Origin: Psococerastis gibbosa
Taxonomy: Eukaryota > Arthropoda > Insecta > Psocodea > Psocidae
Direction of reading: 5' to 3'
Assembly: GCA_963971405.1 (NCBI GenBank)
Contig: OZ020486.1
Span: 6,781,419-6,845,418 of the forward strand
Length of the DNA stretch: 64,000 bases
This document shows positions 22,505 to 32,952 of this stretch, piece by piece. A program made the translations under genes and the position numbers. The notes beneath the pieces were generated by a model that had not been told where the DNA came from, did not search any database, and worked only from the letters and a program-made list of their open reading frames with translations. Position 1 is the stretch's first letter. Every line of letters begins with the position of its first letter.

Positions 22505-22775
22505 AGACTCGTATCTGTACTTGCTTAAGTCATGGTTTCGCCTGTCTCATTGCGTCAATGCTAGTAAGCTTGTCTCAGCTTGTCCATTATCGCTTGTAGT
22601 CGGTGTAAGTTGACATCGAGAACATATACCAGTTTGCCAATGGCCAAAAACTTATACAGAAATAATATAAATCATGTTCGAAATTCATGGGGTCGTTGGC
22701 ATTGAACAATTGACCAATGGGCCAATATATAAGTAAGCCTAGGTCCATAAGGACCTGAACTACCTACTACTGCTA
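22505..22775 (+). repeat. Repeat C, copy 4
   Basis: This is the best full-length copy. GACTCGTATCTGTACTTGC leads into TAAGTCATGGTTTCGCC, TAAGCTTGTCTCAGCTTGTC, ATATACCAGTTTGCCAATGG, CATGTTCGAAATTCATGG and GACCAATGGGCC. It ends near AAGGACCTGAAC. Confidence 0.6.
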
Positions 22776-22789
22776 AAGGAAAAATAACA

Positions 22790-23625
22790 TGAAAAGTAAC
22801 GTGCTATGCTTAGCTTAGCTTAAATAAGAACGTATATGTGGAGAAGAGCATTGCTGAAATTATTCAATAACAAATATAGGCTTAGTATACTGTACGTTAG
22901 GTAAAATAGTACGAACACGCGTTCATCAAGCCAGATGGCAATCACTGAGAGCAATGAGAGGATAATTTTGTGAAGGGAACGTGTCAGACCCTCCCCCCTA
23001 TCAGCAATGCACTCGTCACTGAATGAAACGTGCTATGCTGTTGCTTAGCTTAAATAAGAACGCATGTGGAGAAGAGCATTGCTGAAATTGTTCAATAACA
23101 AATATAGGCTTAGTATACTGTACGTTAGGTAGAATAGTACGAACAAGCCATGATCAAGCCAGATGGCAATCAGTGAGAGCTATGAGAGGATAATTTTGTG
23201 AAGTGAACGTGTCAGACCCTCCCCCCTATCAGCATTGCACTCTTCAGCCCTCACTGAATGCATCTAATTTCTGCGTTTATTTAGAATAGTTAATGGAAAT
23301 TGAAAAGTAACGTGCTCTACTGTTGCTTAGCTAAAATGAGAACGTATGTGGAGAAGAGCATTGCTGAAATTGTTCAATAACAAATATAAGAAAGAAAGAA
23401 AGAAAGAAAGAAAGAAAATTGTCTTTATTTTCCCTGTGGGCGAATTTAGGGCCTTATCGGCTTAGTATACTGTACGTTGGGTGAAATTTTACGAACAAGC
23501 GATCATCAAGCCACATGGCAATCACTGAGAGCAATGAGAGGATAATTTTGTGAAGTGAACGTGTCAGACCCTCCCCCTATCAGCATTACACTCTTCAGTC
23601 AGTCACTGAATGTATCTCATTTCTG
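22790..23625 (+). repeat. Three tandem copies of a 230-bp unit
   Basis: GGAGAAGAGCATTGCTGAAAT recurs (in part) near 22840, 23068 and 23350. Each copy continues through AGTATACTGTACGTTRGGT, CAAGCCAGATGGCAATCA, AATGAGAGGATAATTTTGTGAAG and CAGACCCTCCCCCTATCAGCA. The third copy is interrupted after AACAAATATA by a (GAAA)n-tailed LINE end at 23386-23458. Copies are about 93-95 percent alike by eye. Confidence 0.8.
23386..23458 (-). mobile_element. LINE 3' end with GAAA tail, inside the third tandem unit
   Basis: On the minus strand this reads GGCCCTAAATTCGCCC, then GGGAAAATAAAGACAATTTT followed by (CTTT)n. The same end with other microsatellites is found at 48876-49060 and 52953-53035. The uninterrupted tandem copies show the empty site. 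Confidence 0.65.
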
Positions 23626-23880
23626 CCAGCTAGCCCAGATGAGAACTAACATGGTTATGAATTTATTTAGATTAAAAAAGGAAATTTAACTAAAAGTAAC
23701 CCTACAGGTTAAAAGTCCGTACATTTTATTTTCCCTACTTTCTTTTTACTTTTCCAAACGGGCTTAAGGCAATCCGAGTACCTCTATTTAATTTAACCAA
23801 GTTCAATACATTGTAGTATTATATGGTATATATAACACTGACATTAAATTAAATTTGGTTGAAGAAGTAACCTCCTCGTT
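23626..23880. other. No recognised feature
   Basis: This is AT-rich unique sequence. Confidence 0.4.
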
Positions 23881-23881
23881 A

Positions 23882-23955
23882 TAACCGAAATTAGATCGTG
23901 GGTTCGAATCCCGCCAAGCCCAGTTTTTTTCCATATCCTCTAATTTCGGTTTCAC
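23882..23955 (+). repeat. tRNA T-arm-like sequence between short inverted repeats
   Basis: GATCGTGGGTTCGAATCCCG matches the T-arm and B box of a tRNA. There is no D arm or anticodon arm upstream. The scrap is framed by AACCGAAATTAGA and TCTAATTTCGGTT, an exact 13-bp inverted repeat. Confidence 0.55.
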
Positions 23956-25020
23956 CAAGTTCCCTTACAAATTTCCATCAATAGACGTAGGCTAAACTAC
24001 GCTGGCAGTAGAATAACACAAGATGGAAAATCATGCAATTAAAGCACTGGCAGAATCCAATTAGCAATTGCCCATTCTAGTCTTTAGAAACAAATGGAGC
24101 CCCAAATTTCTATTTTTTGCGCTAAGTTAAATTTCTCGTGAAATATCTATCGTAGATATACATCTCATTTATTTTATTGTACTTCGTTTTTCTTCGGCTC
24201 TTCCCTTCGGCTCTTCTTCTTCTTCTTCTTCTTCATGGGTTCATTAAAGAAAATAACCTTCCATTACCATACAAAACTTTCCATACGGTACCTACCGACA
24301 GATTTCTCGCGGCAAAGTTTCTACGAAGAAAGTTGAGTCACCTTAAACTCCTGCCAAACTTTAAATGGAAATGAACGGAATAAAGGACTGAGGGGAAATA
24401 ACTGTGCTATATCGTACTCTGTAGTTCATTAATTTTATCGTTTTGTTAACATTTTAGACCTACAAAGTACAGGATGCGACATCAATCTATTTAAATCAGC
24501 ATGACGCGATGAACCAACAATAAATAACTGTTTTATGAGTGTACGTCCCGTAGGAAATAGGAACCCCAAAATCCGTTGTTCTTACAGACTTCTTATTTTT
24601 TAATTAATTTACCAAGCAAGATATTAAAGATTTGGCTCATTAAAATTGTAGAAGACTACTTCATGCCTCATATAATAGGGTATTTTTAATATTTGGTGCC
24701 TTAGTTTTTTCATAAAAATGATTAAGGGCTGAAATATCGCGTATAATGGATACCATGTAAAAACTACAAATGAAAATAATATAATAATATCCTATTATAT
24801 TAATAATTAATTAATAAATAAAAAATATGAAGTAGGTATTAAATTTCAAGTTGCCAATTTTCTGAGGGACGTACGGTACACTCTTAATTATATACTGTTA
24901 CAATACTTGTATGTAAACTAAGGTACAGTCTGTGCACCCTAATAAATGTTTAAAAAAACGTAAAATGCATACAACATAATAGGCAGTGTAATGTAATATC
25001 ATGTCGGCCACATAGCATAA
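23956..25020. other. AT-rich stretch without a recognised feature
   Basis: There is a CTTCTT tract at 24193-24234 next to two CGGCTCTTC copies. The rest has no long open frame and no repeat match. Confidence 0.4.
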
Positions 25021-25190
25021 TAAAACAAAAAATAATGACTTTTTGTTCCATTACTAAGCCAAACTAGCGGAGTTAGGGCTATAAAGCCCTCTCTTACACT
25101 AAAGCCAGAAAATGTAGCAAGTGTAGGATTCGAACCAACAACCTTTCGGCTGAAAGTGAGAGTCCGTACCACTACTCTATATGTCCTGAG
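25021..25190 (-). mobile_element. SINE-A copy 3 with internal deletion
   Basis: The tail AATAATGACTTTTTGTTCC, the body to CTCTTACACT, then a jump of about 45 bp to GCCAGAAAATGTAGC are seen. The complete tRNA-like head follows, through CCACTACTCTATATGTCCTGA. Confidence 0.75.
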
Positions 25191-25460
25191 TAGTGCGTGT
25201 ATGGTAATATCAAATAACATAAATATGTATTACAAAATAGTCTCGTTTATACAGTACCAATACTGACAAGCAGCCTACCTACACCGCACCAACTTGCAAA
25301 AATGTTCGGGCTCCAACAAGCCTATATTTATTATAATTCATATTCCTCCTTCTCTTTAATCCAATGATTATAAATTCTATTTCCAGGATAACACCCTCTA
25401 TTGCAAATACCTGGTGGAGGAAAATCCATGGAAAACCAATAGCACAAAGCGATCTTATCT

Positions 25461-26085
25461 TATCTTTCACGACAAAAAATCTATAAGATTTGGGAAATAA
25501 TCGTTCTCGAATGTCCTTTTTAAATCCCATGAATTCTAGACCCGATTTTGGTTTTTTTACGTTTAGTCTATTTTAAAAGGGAGAGAAACTAAGTTTGTCA
25601 TCCGCGATGTCCCAGATTTAAGGTGTCTGACACGGACCCTGAAAAGTCTCGGTAGGGAATATACAAAAAAATCTATAACATTTGGGAAATAGTCGTACTC
25701 GCATGTCTTTTTTAAATCCCATGAATTCTTGACCCGATTTTGGTTTTATCAGGTTTAGTTTATATTTTAAACGGGAGAGAAACTATGTTTGTCATCCGCG
25801 ATGTACCAGATTTAAGGCGCCTGACGGGAACCCTGAAAAGTCAGGACATGTAGCGTAGTGGTACAGACTCCGACTTTAACCCGAAAGGTTGGTGGTTCGA
25901 GTCCCACACTTACAACATTTTCTGGCCATGCTTCGGAGGGCATGTAAAGCAGGTGGTCCCGGGCCTTCCTAGTTGAGTGTAAGAGAGGGCTTTATAGCCC
26001 TAACTCCGCTAGGTTGGCTTGGTAATAGAACAAAAAAAGTAAATATTCAATATTTGAAATTCTCGACAAGGAATATACAAAATGG
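25461..26085 (+). repeat. Tandem pair (about 191-bp unit) interrupted by SINE-A
   Basis: AAAAAATCTATAAGATTTGG (25474) recurs as AAAAAATCTATAACATTTGG (about 25666). The units share CCATGAATTCT, GACCCGATTTTGGTTTT, GTTTGTCATCCGCGATGT and ACCCTGAAAAGTC. A third partial unit (CTCGACAAGGAATATACAAAA) resumes at about 26060 after the SINE, so the SINE landed inside the array. Confidence 0.7.
25848..26040 (+). mobile_element. SINE-A copy 4, full length, + strand
   Basis: This is the clearest SINE-A. The head AGGACATGTAGCGTAGTGG has an A box. The anticodon-arm region CTTTAACCCGAAAGG is followed by GGTTCGAGTCCCAC (B box). The body CATGCTTCGGAGGGCATG, GGTCCCGGGCCTTCCTAG and GCTTTATAGCCCTAACTCCG leads to the tail GGTAATAGAACAAAAAAAGT. 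The tRNA-Glu likeness of the head is a judgement by eye. Confidence 0.85.
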
Positions 26086-26229
26086 CACCACCATGGTTCA
26101 AATGTACTGTATCTGGTATTTTGTAAGGCTATTCATTACAGGCATGTAGGCAGCAGTAGCATTAAAATGTTTTATTCAGTGGACTCGTTGCTAAAAAAGT
26201 TTAATTTGAGAAAGGTAGGAAATCTGGGG

Positions 26230-26493
26230 TTTGAACATGTATATTGGGCAAACAGGAAGGTGTTTTAAAGAAAGAATGGCGGAACACTGACATGGAATAA
26301 GAAATCCCAAAACTCAGCTATCGCTCAGCATTTAAACGCCCACAGCCACTCCTGTGACTTTGACTATAACATTTTGCATATTGCCAACGAAGGTGTCTAC
26401 TACGTGATAGGGTCACCTGAGGGGCTGCGAGGTCTGAAGCGAAAAGCCGAAATTTATTTAACTGAAAACAGGGGACCCGGCGGTTTCCCCTAG
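26230..26493 (+). mobile_element. GIY-YIG endonuclease remnant of a Penelope-like element
   Basis: Starting at 26236 the strand reads MYIGQTGRCFKERMAEH, then a TGA stop, then a 1-base shift into AQHLNAHSHSCDFDYNIL. It continues with LRGLKRKAEIYLTEN and a stop at 26491. The order YIGQT, basic helix with R and H, AxHL block and the late catalytic-type Glu (KAEIYL) is that of the GIY-YIG nuclease fused to Penelope-like reverse transcriptases. The first Tyr of GIY is replaced, and no reverse transcriptase is visible upstream. The remnant carries one stop and one frameshift. Confidence 0.72.
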
Positions 26494-27639
26494 GGGAAGT
26501 TGTTGAAAAAATGTTGCGGGGGTCTACCCATTTCGACAGCAGCAAAATGTAGAATTCACATACCAAGATGACCTTATTCAAATATCACCGAAAGGTGGAG
26601 CCAAGGAGTCTCCCCTGATATAAGGGAAATGTTTTGTAATAGGTGCGAAATAGTGGGGTTTTCCCGCATTTTTAAATATTGAGAGTAAGAAAACACGCGA
26701 AATTTGAAATATGTTATCTCCCGAAAACAACCAAAATGTAATTTAATTTAAATTATATAACAAAACCACATTAAAAGTATACTTCAGACTTATCTTCAGG
26801 GGTGATGGCAACTTGTTTCAAGGGGAGGGGGCAATTGGTATACTGAGGGCAATGTACAACCTGTCCCCCCCCCCCCTGTTGATTTGTTTCTGTCACTGAC
26901 GGAGATTGGCCCCAGTCATGTAACGCTGTCCTTCCGTATTTTATACAAATCAAGTCCCAATATTGTACCCCAACCGGTGTTTCTGACGACCTTGATGGCC
27001 ATATTCCATAAATCAAAATGTAGGGCAACACTTTTTCTTTCTAATTAACCCTCAATGATAACTCTAGTTCAGTGAAATTTGATATTGTACTCCTATAAAG
27101 ATTTTTTTCCTCCGGTTGTGAAATGCAAGCAAATTCCATATAGCCTACCTTAGCTCTAGCAATTTTTGTGCAGCTTTCTCGGCTTTATTCTAATTGAAAA
27201 TTAAGTCGGCCGTGTAACGAGCGCCATTATACTTGCATTTGCCCGGGTAATCCTCCAATTCTCCCCCTGAAACCTCGCTTTCCCCAAATGTTTAATCCTT
27301 TGCTGAGCCATTGACTCGAAAGTCATTAAGATTCGCGGTTGACACAGGTCTTGAGGACTTTCCCAACAATGGACTTGTCCTATCTTTACAATGTTCTCTT
27401 ACCTTTCTGCTGGATGCTGTAATTACATAGAGCTGTCTCTCTTGCTGAGAACACGTTCTCAGCAGTCTTCCCTGTCATTACCCTCTTACTTCTTCTGTGT
27501 TTCGCGTGGAGTAAGTTAAACGGTAGGTCTTCAGACCTTGAAATTACTAGTCAGCACACATATTCAGAGCCACGAAGTTAAAACAGATCGAGCCTAAGTA
27601 CAATAGAATTTTTTAAAAGACCAGTTGCTGCATAAGGCT
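26494..27639. other. Intronic stretch with a short G-rich scrap
   Basis: Near 26598-26680 (GAGTCTCCCCTGATATAAGG, GGTGCGAAATAGTGGGGTTT) there is a faint resemblance to modules of the hAT-like G-rich element. A C-run sits at 26867-26876. Nothing else is recognised. Confidence 0.35.
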
Positions 27640-27945
27640 CAGAATCGACGCGAGCCAACTACGACTACCTATTGGAAAGGGAGAATCTAGGGACCCATAT
27701 AAAAGCACAACGTCTGAGAAGGTTGAGAGCTTGGCACACGTTGAATGAATGACAGAAGACCATATGCCGAACAGAATTGGACGCCCAAGAAGCCACTGGC
27801 TGGAAGGATGAATTAGAAACTGTACTCGCGAGTTAGGATGTCCTAAAGATGGTGGAGCGTCGTGCAAAACCGAGATGACAGAAGGAGTGCTGTCAAGCAG
27901 GCTAACACCCATCAAAGCTGCAGAGCCTGAAGAAGAAGAAGATGC
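27640..27945 (+). mobile_element. LINE C-terminal remnant, family LG, with GAA tail
   Basis: Translated pieces include QRLRRLRAWHT and GRPRSHWLEG-like sequence with stops, then CPKDGGASCKTEMTEGVLSS and KAAEPEEEED into (GAA)n. This is the only + strand copy of the family; the others are at 365-560, 15767-16030 and 58230-58440. It is non-functional. Confidence 0.55.
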
Positions 27946-28083
27946 ATGACCAGCGTAGGCTTAGTTCTCCAGTAGTGCAACGGTCTGTAAATGAACTCCT
28001 GGAAGGCTCGCAACTGATGGCTCTGTCTTTCCTTTAACCCAGTAGGGGGTCTTCTGGGCTACAGCAGTCACCGAAACGTTTGG

Positions 28084-28455
28084 CGGCTATAAGACGCCCG
28101 TGTGTAAGGCACATTTGTTCTACCCGCATGCGAACTTTTCCGTCTCCTAAGCAGCTATTATCTAATGTTGAATGCCGGACTGACTTTTCGAGATCCGGCG
28201 AATTGTCGGTCATAAGAAGACCATGTGTAAGGCGCATTTTCCCTATTCACCGGCAAGGCTTTCCACCTCGTAACCAGACATTTCTCCTAGTTTCAGGCGG
28301 CAGATGAGTGTGAGCCTAATGAGCTAGACTGTCTTTTCGAGATGCCACTTCCCAGACCCTTTGTCGGTCATAAGAGGACCATGTGTAAGGCCTGTTTGCC
28401 CTATTCGCAGGCAAACTTTTCCACCTTCCAAACAGTCATTATTTCCTGGTTCCAG
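28084..28455 (+). repeat. Degenerate tandem copies of the exon B acceptor region, including an in-frame ghost exon
   Basis: ATAAGAGGACCATGTGTAAGG (in part) recurs as diverged copies near 28089, 28212 and 28370, spaced about 123 and 158 bp. Unit 2 contains a second acceptor (CTCCTAGTTTCAG, ending 28296). A ghost of the exon start follows, reading AADECEPNELDCLFEMPLP against VAAECEPDELDCPFEMSLS in exon B. The offset is 159 bp (53 codons), and the frame is open from 28297 straight into exon B. Unit 1 is a shorter, frameshifted remnant. The ghost may be unused, or it may be an alternative acceptor. Confidence 0.75.
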
Positions 28456-28610
28456 GTGGCAGCCGAGTGTGAGCCTGACGAATTAGACTGCCCGTTCGAG
28501 ATGTCACTCTCATGGGACGCGACTGCTGAGGTGCAGACAGGAGATGTATTGCTCATAAGGGTAGACGACCACGCACTTATTCAGCAATCAACTGATGACA
28601 ATCTGACCAG
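28456..28610 (+). CDS. Exon B of the same gene: Cys-containing extracellular module
   Basis: The acceptor is TTTCCTGGTTCCAG (ends 28455); the donor GTAAGG begins at 28611. The exon is 155 nt, phase 0 at its start and phase 2 at its end. It encodes ECEPDELDCPFEMSLSWDA followed by a hydrophobic strand (GDVLLIRVDD) and a polar end. Two Cys and alternating hydrophobic residues look like a folded extracellular beta-rich domain. Exon A ends in phase 0 and exon C begins with one base that completes this exon's last codon (AG plus G, Arg). From memory, the pattern recalls the N-terminal region of insect Delta/Notch-like EGF receptors. That is a hypothesis, not an identification. Confidence 0.7.
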
Positions 28611-30312
28611 GTAAGGGAATTTTGAACGCTCTTAATTTTATAATACACATCGCACATACCATTCATGTGAGAAAAATGTTAGTACTAGGGCCCTTTCTGC
28701 ATACGCTTATAAGTGTCGGATGGTTAAACCACGGACGGGCGTTGGAGAAATAAAGTTAGTAATTTCTGTGTAAAGCAGCCCATAGCTACGCCGTTGGTTG
28801 ACAAAAAAGTAATATCCATCCATAGGAAGGTACCAGCGTAAAATCGGATCCCAAGGAAGAAGTTATCTTAATAGAAAGGCCTAAGCTTGAAACCCATTTT
28901 CTCGGAACAAAATGTTAATCACGCCTATTTTTACTACCACGGCAGCAGTGTTCGAGCCCTCCTGGTTGTCGCCTTTGCAAATTACCCTATAAGCAGAAAA
29001 TGGATTAAATTTTGGCTTCTAAATTAGGTTTAATGATTTTCATTTTTATTTTAAAAGTCTCATCTAAATGCAATCTTCCCTTACTTACTATAATGAACGG
29101 TCCCAGTTAACTCGAATATTCCTATTTTTGCGTTAGTGATGAGAGTTTTATCAATTGTACCGTAGAACAATTGGCCCTGAACATTTAATTGCTGTAACAA
29201 GTCCGAATCTTCTCCATACTAAAACAAAGAATTGATCGAGCCTTATTTCACCAAACCGAAAATTTCGACCCTGCCTTATTGGTACTAACGTATGAATAAA
29301 AATGCAATGAGATATAGAATCTTATCATATTATGCAGGTACCTCAATGAGGTTCTGTAGGGACGATTTTGGTCACTAGGTTCGCTGAAGACAATAAGATA
29401 TCCATATTATTAAAAATGGCCGCTGTTTGCATGTGAAAACTAAGTTCTTAGCATCTAATTAATTATTTTAATATTTTTTATAATATTTTTACTATGCCTG
29501 GGCCCTGGACCTTATTTCACTGCATATAATTGAATATATATGTATATTCTCCATGATGTATAGAAAAATATCACTTTAAAATAATAATACATAAATAAAA
29601 TAATTTTAAAATATTGGAAATATAATATGGAAAAATCAACGCTTTGATATCTTAGCAAATAGTGCTGCCATCTGGAAAATGACGTCACAAATGAACCTCA
29701 TTCAATACATGTAAGCGCAACACAGAAAACAGCGATTAAGGTACTATAATCAAAGTAGAAAATTCATTACTCATATCGACTTGCTGCCAACAATAGACAT
29801 TTGCGTTACCTGTACCTCTAATTGCTCAACTTCCTAACTTCTGAATCCATTGCAGTTTCGAAGACATTAAATTTATTGAACTATGAATAAATTATGTTCC
29901 AACATCTGCAGGAACTAGGTCATCCCTCTGTAACTTGGTTTAAGTTATCTGTCATATAGCTTCTTGATATTGATCGGTGTTCAGATCGCAGTAGATCTTG
30001 ACTTCTGCAATATATCACGGGACATTTGCTGCTAAAGGGATGGTATAGGTACTCATCTAAGTTGGAACTTGGAAGTTACTTGCAACTTATCAAGATTGGA
30101 TGGTGGTACCAATTTAACTTTGTTAGACCGCAGTTATGAACTTTCTGACAGTTTCGCGTCGGGTTACGTTTTTCTTTATAAGAGGAAGTTGACCGTATTG
30201 ATACTGCTGATGATCCTTGAAGCATCCCAAAATCTGTTAGTTTATTTGATTTAATGCGTAAGTAATTAAGATTTGCTCTAGTTGTAGGTACAGGACTATA
30301 TAATTACATAGG
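28611..30312. other. Start of intron 2, mostly unique
   Basis: The stretch begins with the donor GTAAGGG. A family T end-like scrap (GAAAATTTCGACC, ACGTATGAATAAA) lies at 29260-29300. Very AT-rich DNA follows at 29450-29630. The rest has no recognised gene or repeat. Confidence 0.4.
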
Positions 30313-30325
30313 CAGGGGTTACCTA
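30313..30325. repeat. Target-site duplication of the RNase H LINE, left copy
   Basis: CAGGGGTTACCTA here is repeated at 32310-32322. It flanks the AAT-rich tail of the LINE, as expected for target-primed reverse transcription. Confidence 0.75.
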
Positions 30326-32309
30326 TTTATTTATTATTATTTAGAAGGTTGAGCTGACATAGGTCTGGGGACCCTTTGAACAGCATAATTATTGAGATCA
30401 CATCCCAATCATTCAAACTATGTCCTTAGCCAATTAATTAACTGTTGAAAAACAGCAGCTTAACCTTGTTAGCGAAGACAACCATGTCCTTCAATGGCAA
30501 GTCAATCAGATCGACTTGGTCGATGTAGGCAGCCCCAAAACAGTCCAACCGCGCCCGCCACAGGGCTGGACAGTGCCCAACCACGTGCTCCGCGGTTTCG
30601 TCAGCCTCATTGCAGTGCCGGCAGATGGTAGGACCTTCATGACCCAATTTGGCCATGTGGGCTCTGAACAAACCATGCCCAGTAACCAGGGCTGCGGTCG
30701 TTCGAGCCGTCTCTCTACCGACATTCAGTTTATGTAACCCCCATCCTTTCTGAGGGTAGATGAACAACTTCGATGTACGCAATGTGGGAGTTAACCGCCA
30801 TACCGTTTCAAGTTCTTTATAAAGACTGTTGACGAGAGTTCTCTTAAAAACTGCCAATCCTAAGGGGAGAATAGGTTCGGGCCCTATAGGGCTATCCGTT
30901 GAGCCTTTTCTAGCTAGTTCATCAGCTCGCTCGTTGCCGTCGATTCCAGCGTGCCCTGGAACCCACAGAATCTCTACAGATATGCGCCGTTTTTCTAGTT
31001 CCAGTCCAGCTCTTCTACATTCAGCGACCAGGCCAGACGCCACTGTCGGACAGCTAAGAGCCAGGATGGCTGCCTGACTATCTGAGCATACGGCAACCTT
31101 CGTGCAGTCCTGTAGCGTGCCACACAGTTCAAGTGCGCATCTAATGGCAAACAGTTCAGCCTGGAATACGGATACATACCTTCCTAATGAAATGGAAACT
31201 GAACCGGGAGGATACTCGCAAAATACACCAGCCCCTGCCTTGCCTCCCATTAGGGACCCATCCGTAAAATAGACAATTGTATCCGACGATAAGAACCTCG
31301 GCCTATTGTCATTCCACTCATGTCTTTCCGGTAATCTTATCTTAAAGCAGTCATCTGGGGATGCCTTGACTGAAGTCTTATCTTGGGGCATGTTCCCTAC
31401 ATCACCGCATCTGACCGGTAGCTCAGCCTTCCAAGCCCCCATCGTCTTGAGCCGATATTTAGCAACTAAAGCTTGGAGCTTTAAGAAAATGTGCAGTGGT
31501 GGGATGTCAAGCAGGACTTCTAGTGATGCTGTGGGCGTGGTTCTTATGGCCCCTGTCGCTCCAATGCATACCATCCGTTGAAGTTGTTGCAGACTTTTTT
31601 GTGCAGAGAGCACCTCAACCCGTCTCCACCATACAATACAACCATACGTTATGATCGGTCTTATAACACCAATATACAACCAGCGAACTATCCTGGGTTT
31701 TAATCCCCATGTCGCACTAAAGAGACGTCTGATTCTGTAGAAAACCAGTGTTGCTTTCCGAATACAGGCTTCCAAGTGACATTTCCAAGTGAGCTTCTTG
31801 TCCAGAATCACACCTAGGTATTTAACCCTGTCAGTTATTTTCAGCACTTCTCCCTCCATGGTCAAAGTAGGCAACACGCCTAATTTCCTTTTTCTTGTGA
31901 AAAGAACAACTTCCGTCTTTTGGGGGTTGACCCCTAGTTCTTTATCTGCGCACCACCGGGTAACGGTATCAAGAGCTCCTTGCATAATTTCGAATATAGT
32001 GGAGAGGAAGATCCCCACCACAAGAATTCGAATATCATCAGCATATGCATCTGCCATTATACCACAGGCTTTTAGAATTATTAGTAGTTCATTAACGACA
32101 AGGCTCCACAGCAAAGGTGACAAGACGCCACCTTGTGGGCACCCACAAGCTACAGCAATCGTGGCAACCGCCTCCCCCCTTTCTGAGCTGACCAATCTAC
32201 TTTTTAACATGTTTTCCACCCAATAAATAACAATTGGATTAATGGTCCTCATTCTCAAGGCTCTCTTAATGGCTTCAAAGGAAACACTATTGAACGCCCC
32301 CTGTATATC
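30326..32309 (-). mobile_element. 5'-truncated non-LTR retrotransposon (I/R1-like, reverse transcriptase plus RNase H)
   Basis: One uninterrupted frame covers 30438-32258 from its first Met and stays open upstream to about 32309, where reverse transcriptase motif A (LDIQGAFNSV) is visible before truncation. Motif B GCPQGGVLSPLLWSLVVNEL is at residues 39-58 and motif C AYADDI at 71-76. A type I RNase H domain follows: VYFTDGS, FQAELFAIRCALE, VCSDSQAA and WVPGHAGIDGNERADELAR supply the D-E-D-D set. The end has a CCHC knuckle (CRHCNEADETAEHVVGHC). The 3' UTR is about 100 bp and ends in (AAT)n. The order RT then RNase H and an AAT tail fit the I group. The absence of stops suggests a fairly recent insertion, but the endonuclease and ORF1 are missing, so it is dead on arrival. 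Confidence 0.9.
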
Positions 32310-32322
32310 CAGGGGTTACCTA
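32310..32322. repeat. Target-site duplication of the RNase H LINE, right copy
   Basis: CAGGGGTTACCTA is identical to 30313-30325. The LINE's own truncated end overlaps it by one to four bases. Confidence 0.75.
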
Positions 32323-32630
32323 CGTGACGAGGCAGTAAAATCCGGGATGGTGGGCCGTGGTCATTCTAAAAACGTACTTCCAAAATTTTCGTCAACATCT
32401 ACCTTGTTAGTACCCCTTCAGGGTGTTAAGGGACTCTGCCCCACTACCTTCACTTTAGACGATTTTTGGGAGTGCACAGACAATGGTGGCAGAACACTGG
32501 ACCCAAAAAAATCTGCGGTCAACATCTTCAGTGGAACTGCGTAGACTTCTAAGATTGCATCTCGGAGGCCCAGCACGCTCTCAGAACGACCACGGATCCC
32601 GGATTCTACTGCTTCGTCATATACAGGACT
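32323..32630. mobile_element. Repeat G, copy 2, with inverted ends
   Basis: TGACGAGGCAGTAAAATCCG at the left is mirrored by CGGATTCTACTGCTTCGTCA at the right, followed inward by GGGCCGTGGTC and GAACGACCACGG. The interior has CAATGGTGGCAGAACACTGG, a phrase found alone at 34974-35003, and GCGGTCAACATCTTCAG, shared with 49290-49450. Confidence 0.65.
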
Positions 32631-32689
32631 ATTTCATGCACCATATTACCTAGGGTTTAAGATTAGTGTTTTCTCATTTATACGTTATT

Positions 32690-32755
32690 ATTGTATATTT
32701 AAGGAAATTTAAGATTTCACCGGATTTACACGTTTTAAGGTACCAGGAACCAAAC

Positions 32756-32792
<37 letters not shown>

Positions 32793-32952
32793 AAAATGCC
32801 TGTATATGCAGTCGATATTTAACCATGGGGCAATTACTTCATTTATAAATAATCGAACTATTACAATACGGTACCTCTCTCTCTCTTTTACCTATACTGG
32901 TAGATTACTATAGGAAAGCATGTACGGGTTCACTCGTACCGGTTCTTTTTTT
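32690..32952 (+). mobile_element. Family T element, decayed copy with poly(T)
   Basis: Only the two ends are legible: GATTTACACGTTTTAAGGT before, and GGAAAGCATGTACGGGTTCA plus CTCGTACCGGTTCTTT after. Between them are a 30-base T run (32759-32788) and unrelated sequence. Confidence 0.5.

Noticed and set aside
22790..23625. CRISPR-like or gene cluster array
   Set aside because: Units are direct tandem duplicates of about 230 bp with no spacers, in an animal intron.
25848..25925. Functional tRNA gene
   Set aside because: A and B boxes are present but the acceptor stem does not pair, and the sequence continues into a SINE body found at many loci.
30506..32226. Several open frames on both strands overlapping the LINE
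   Set aside because: Shadow frames of the 606-codon reverse transcriptase/RNase H frame.
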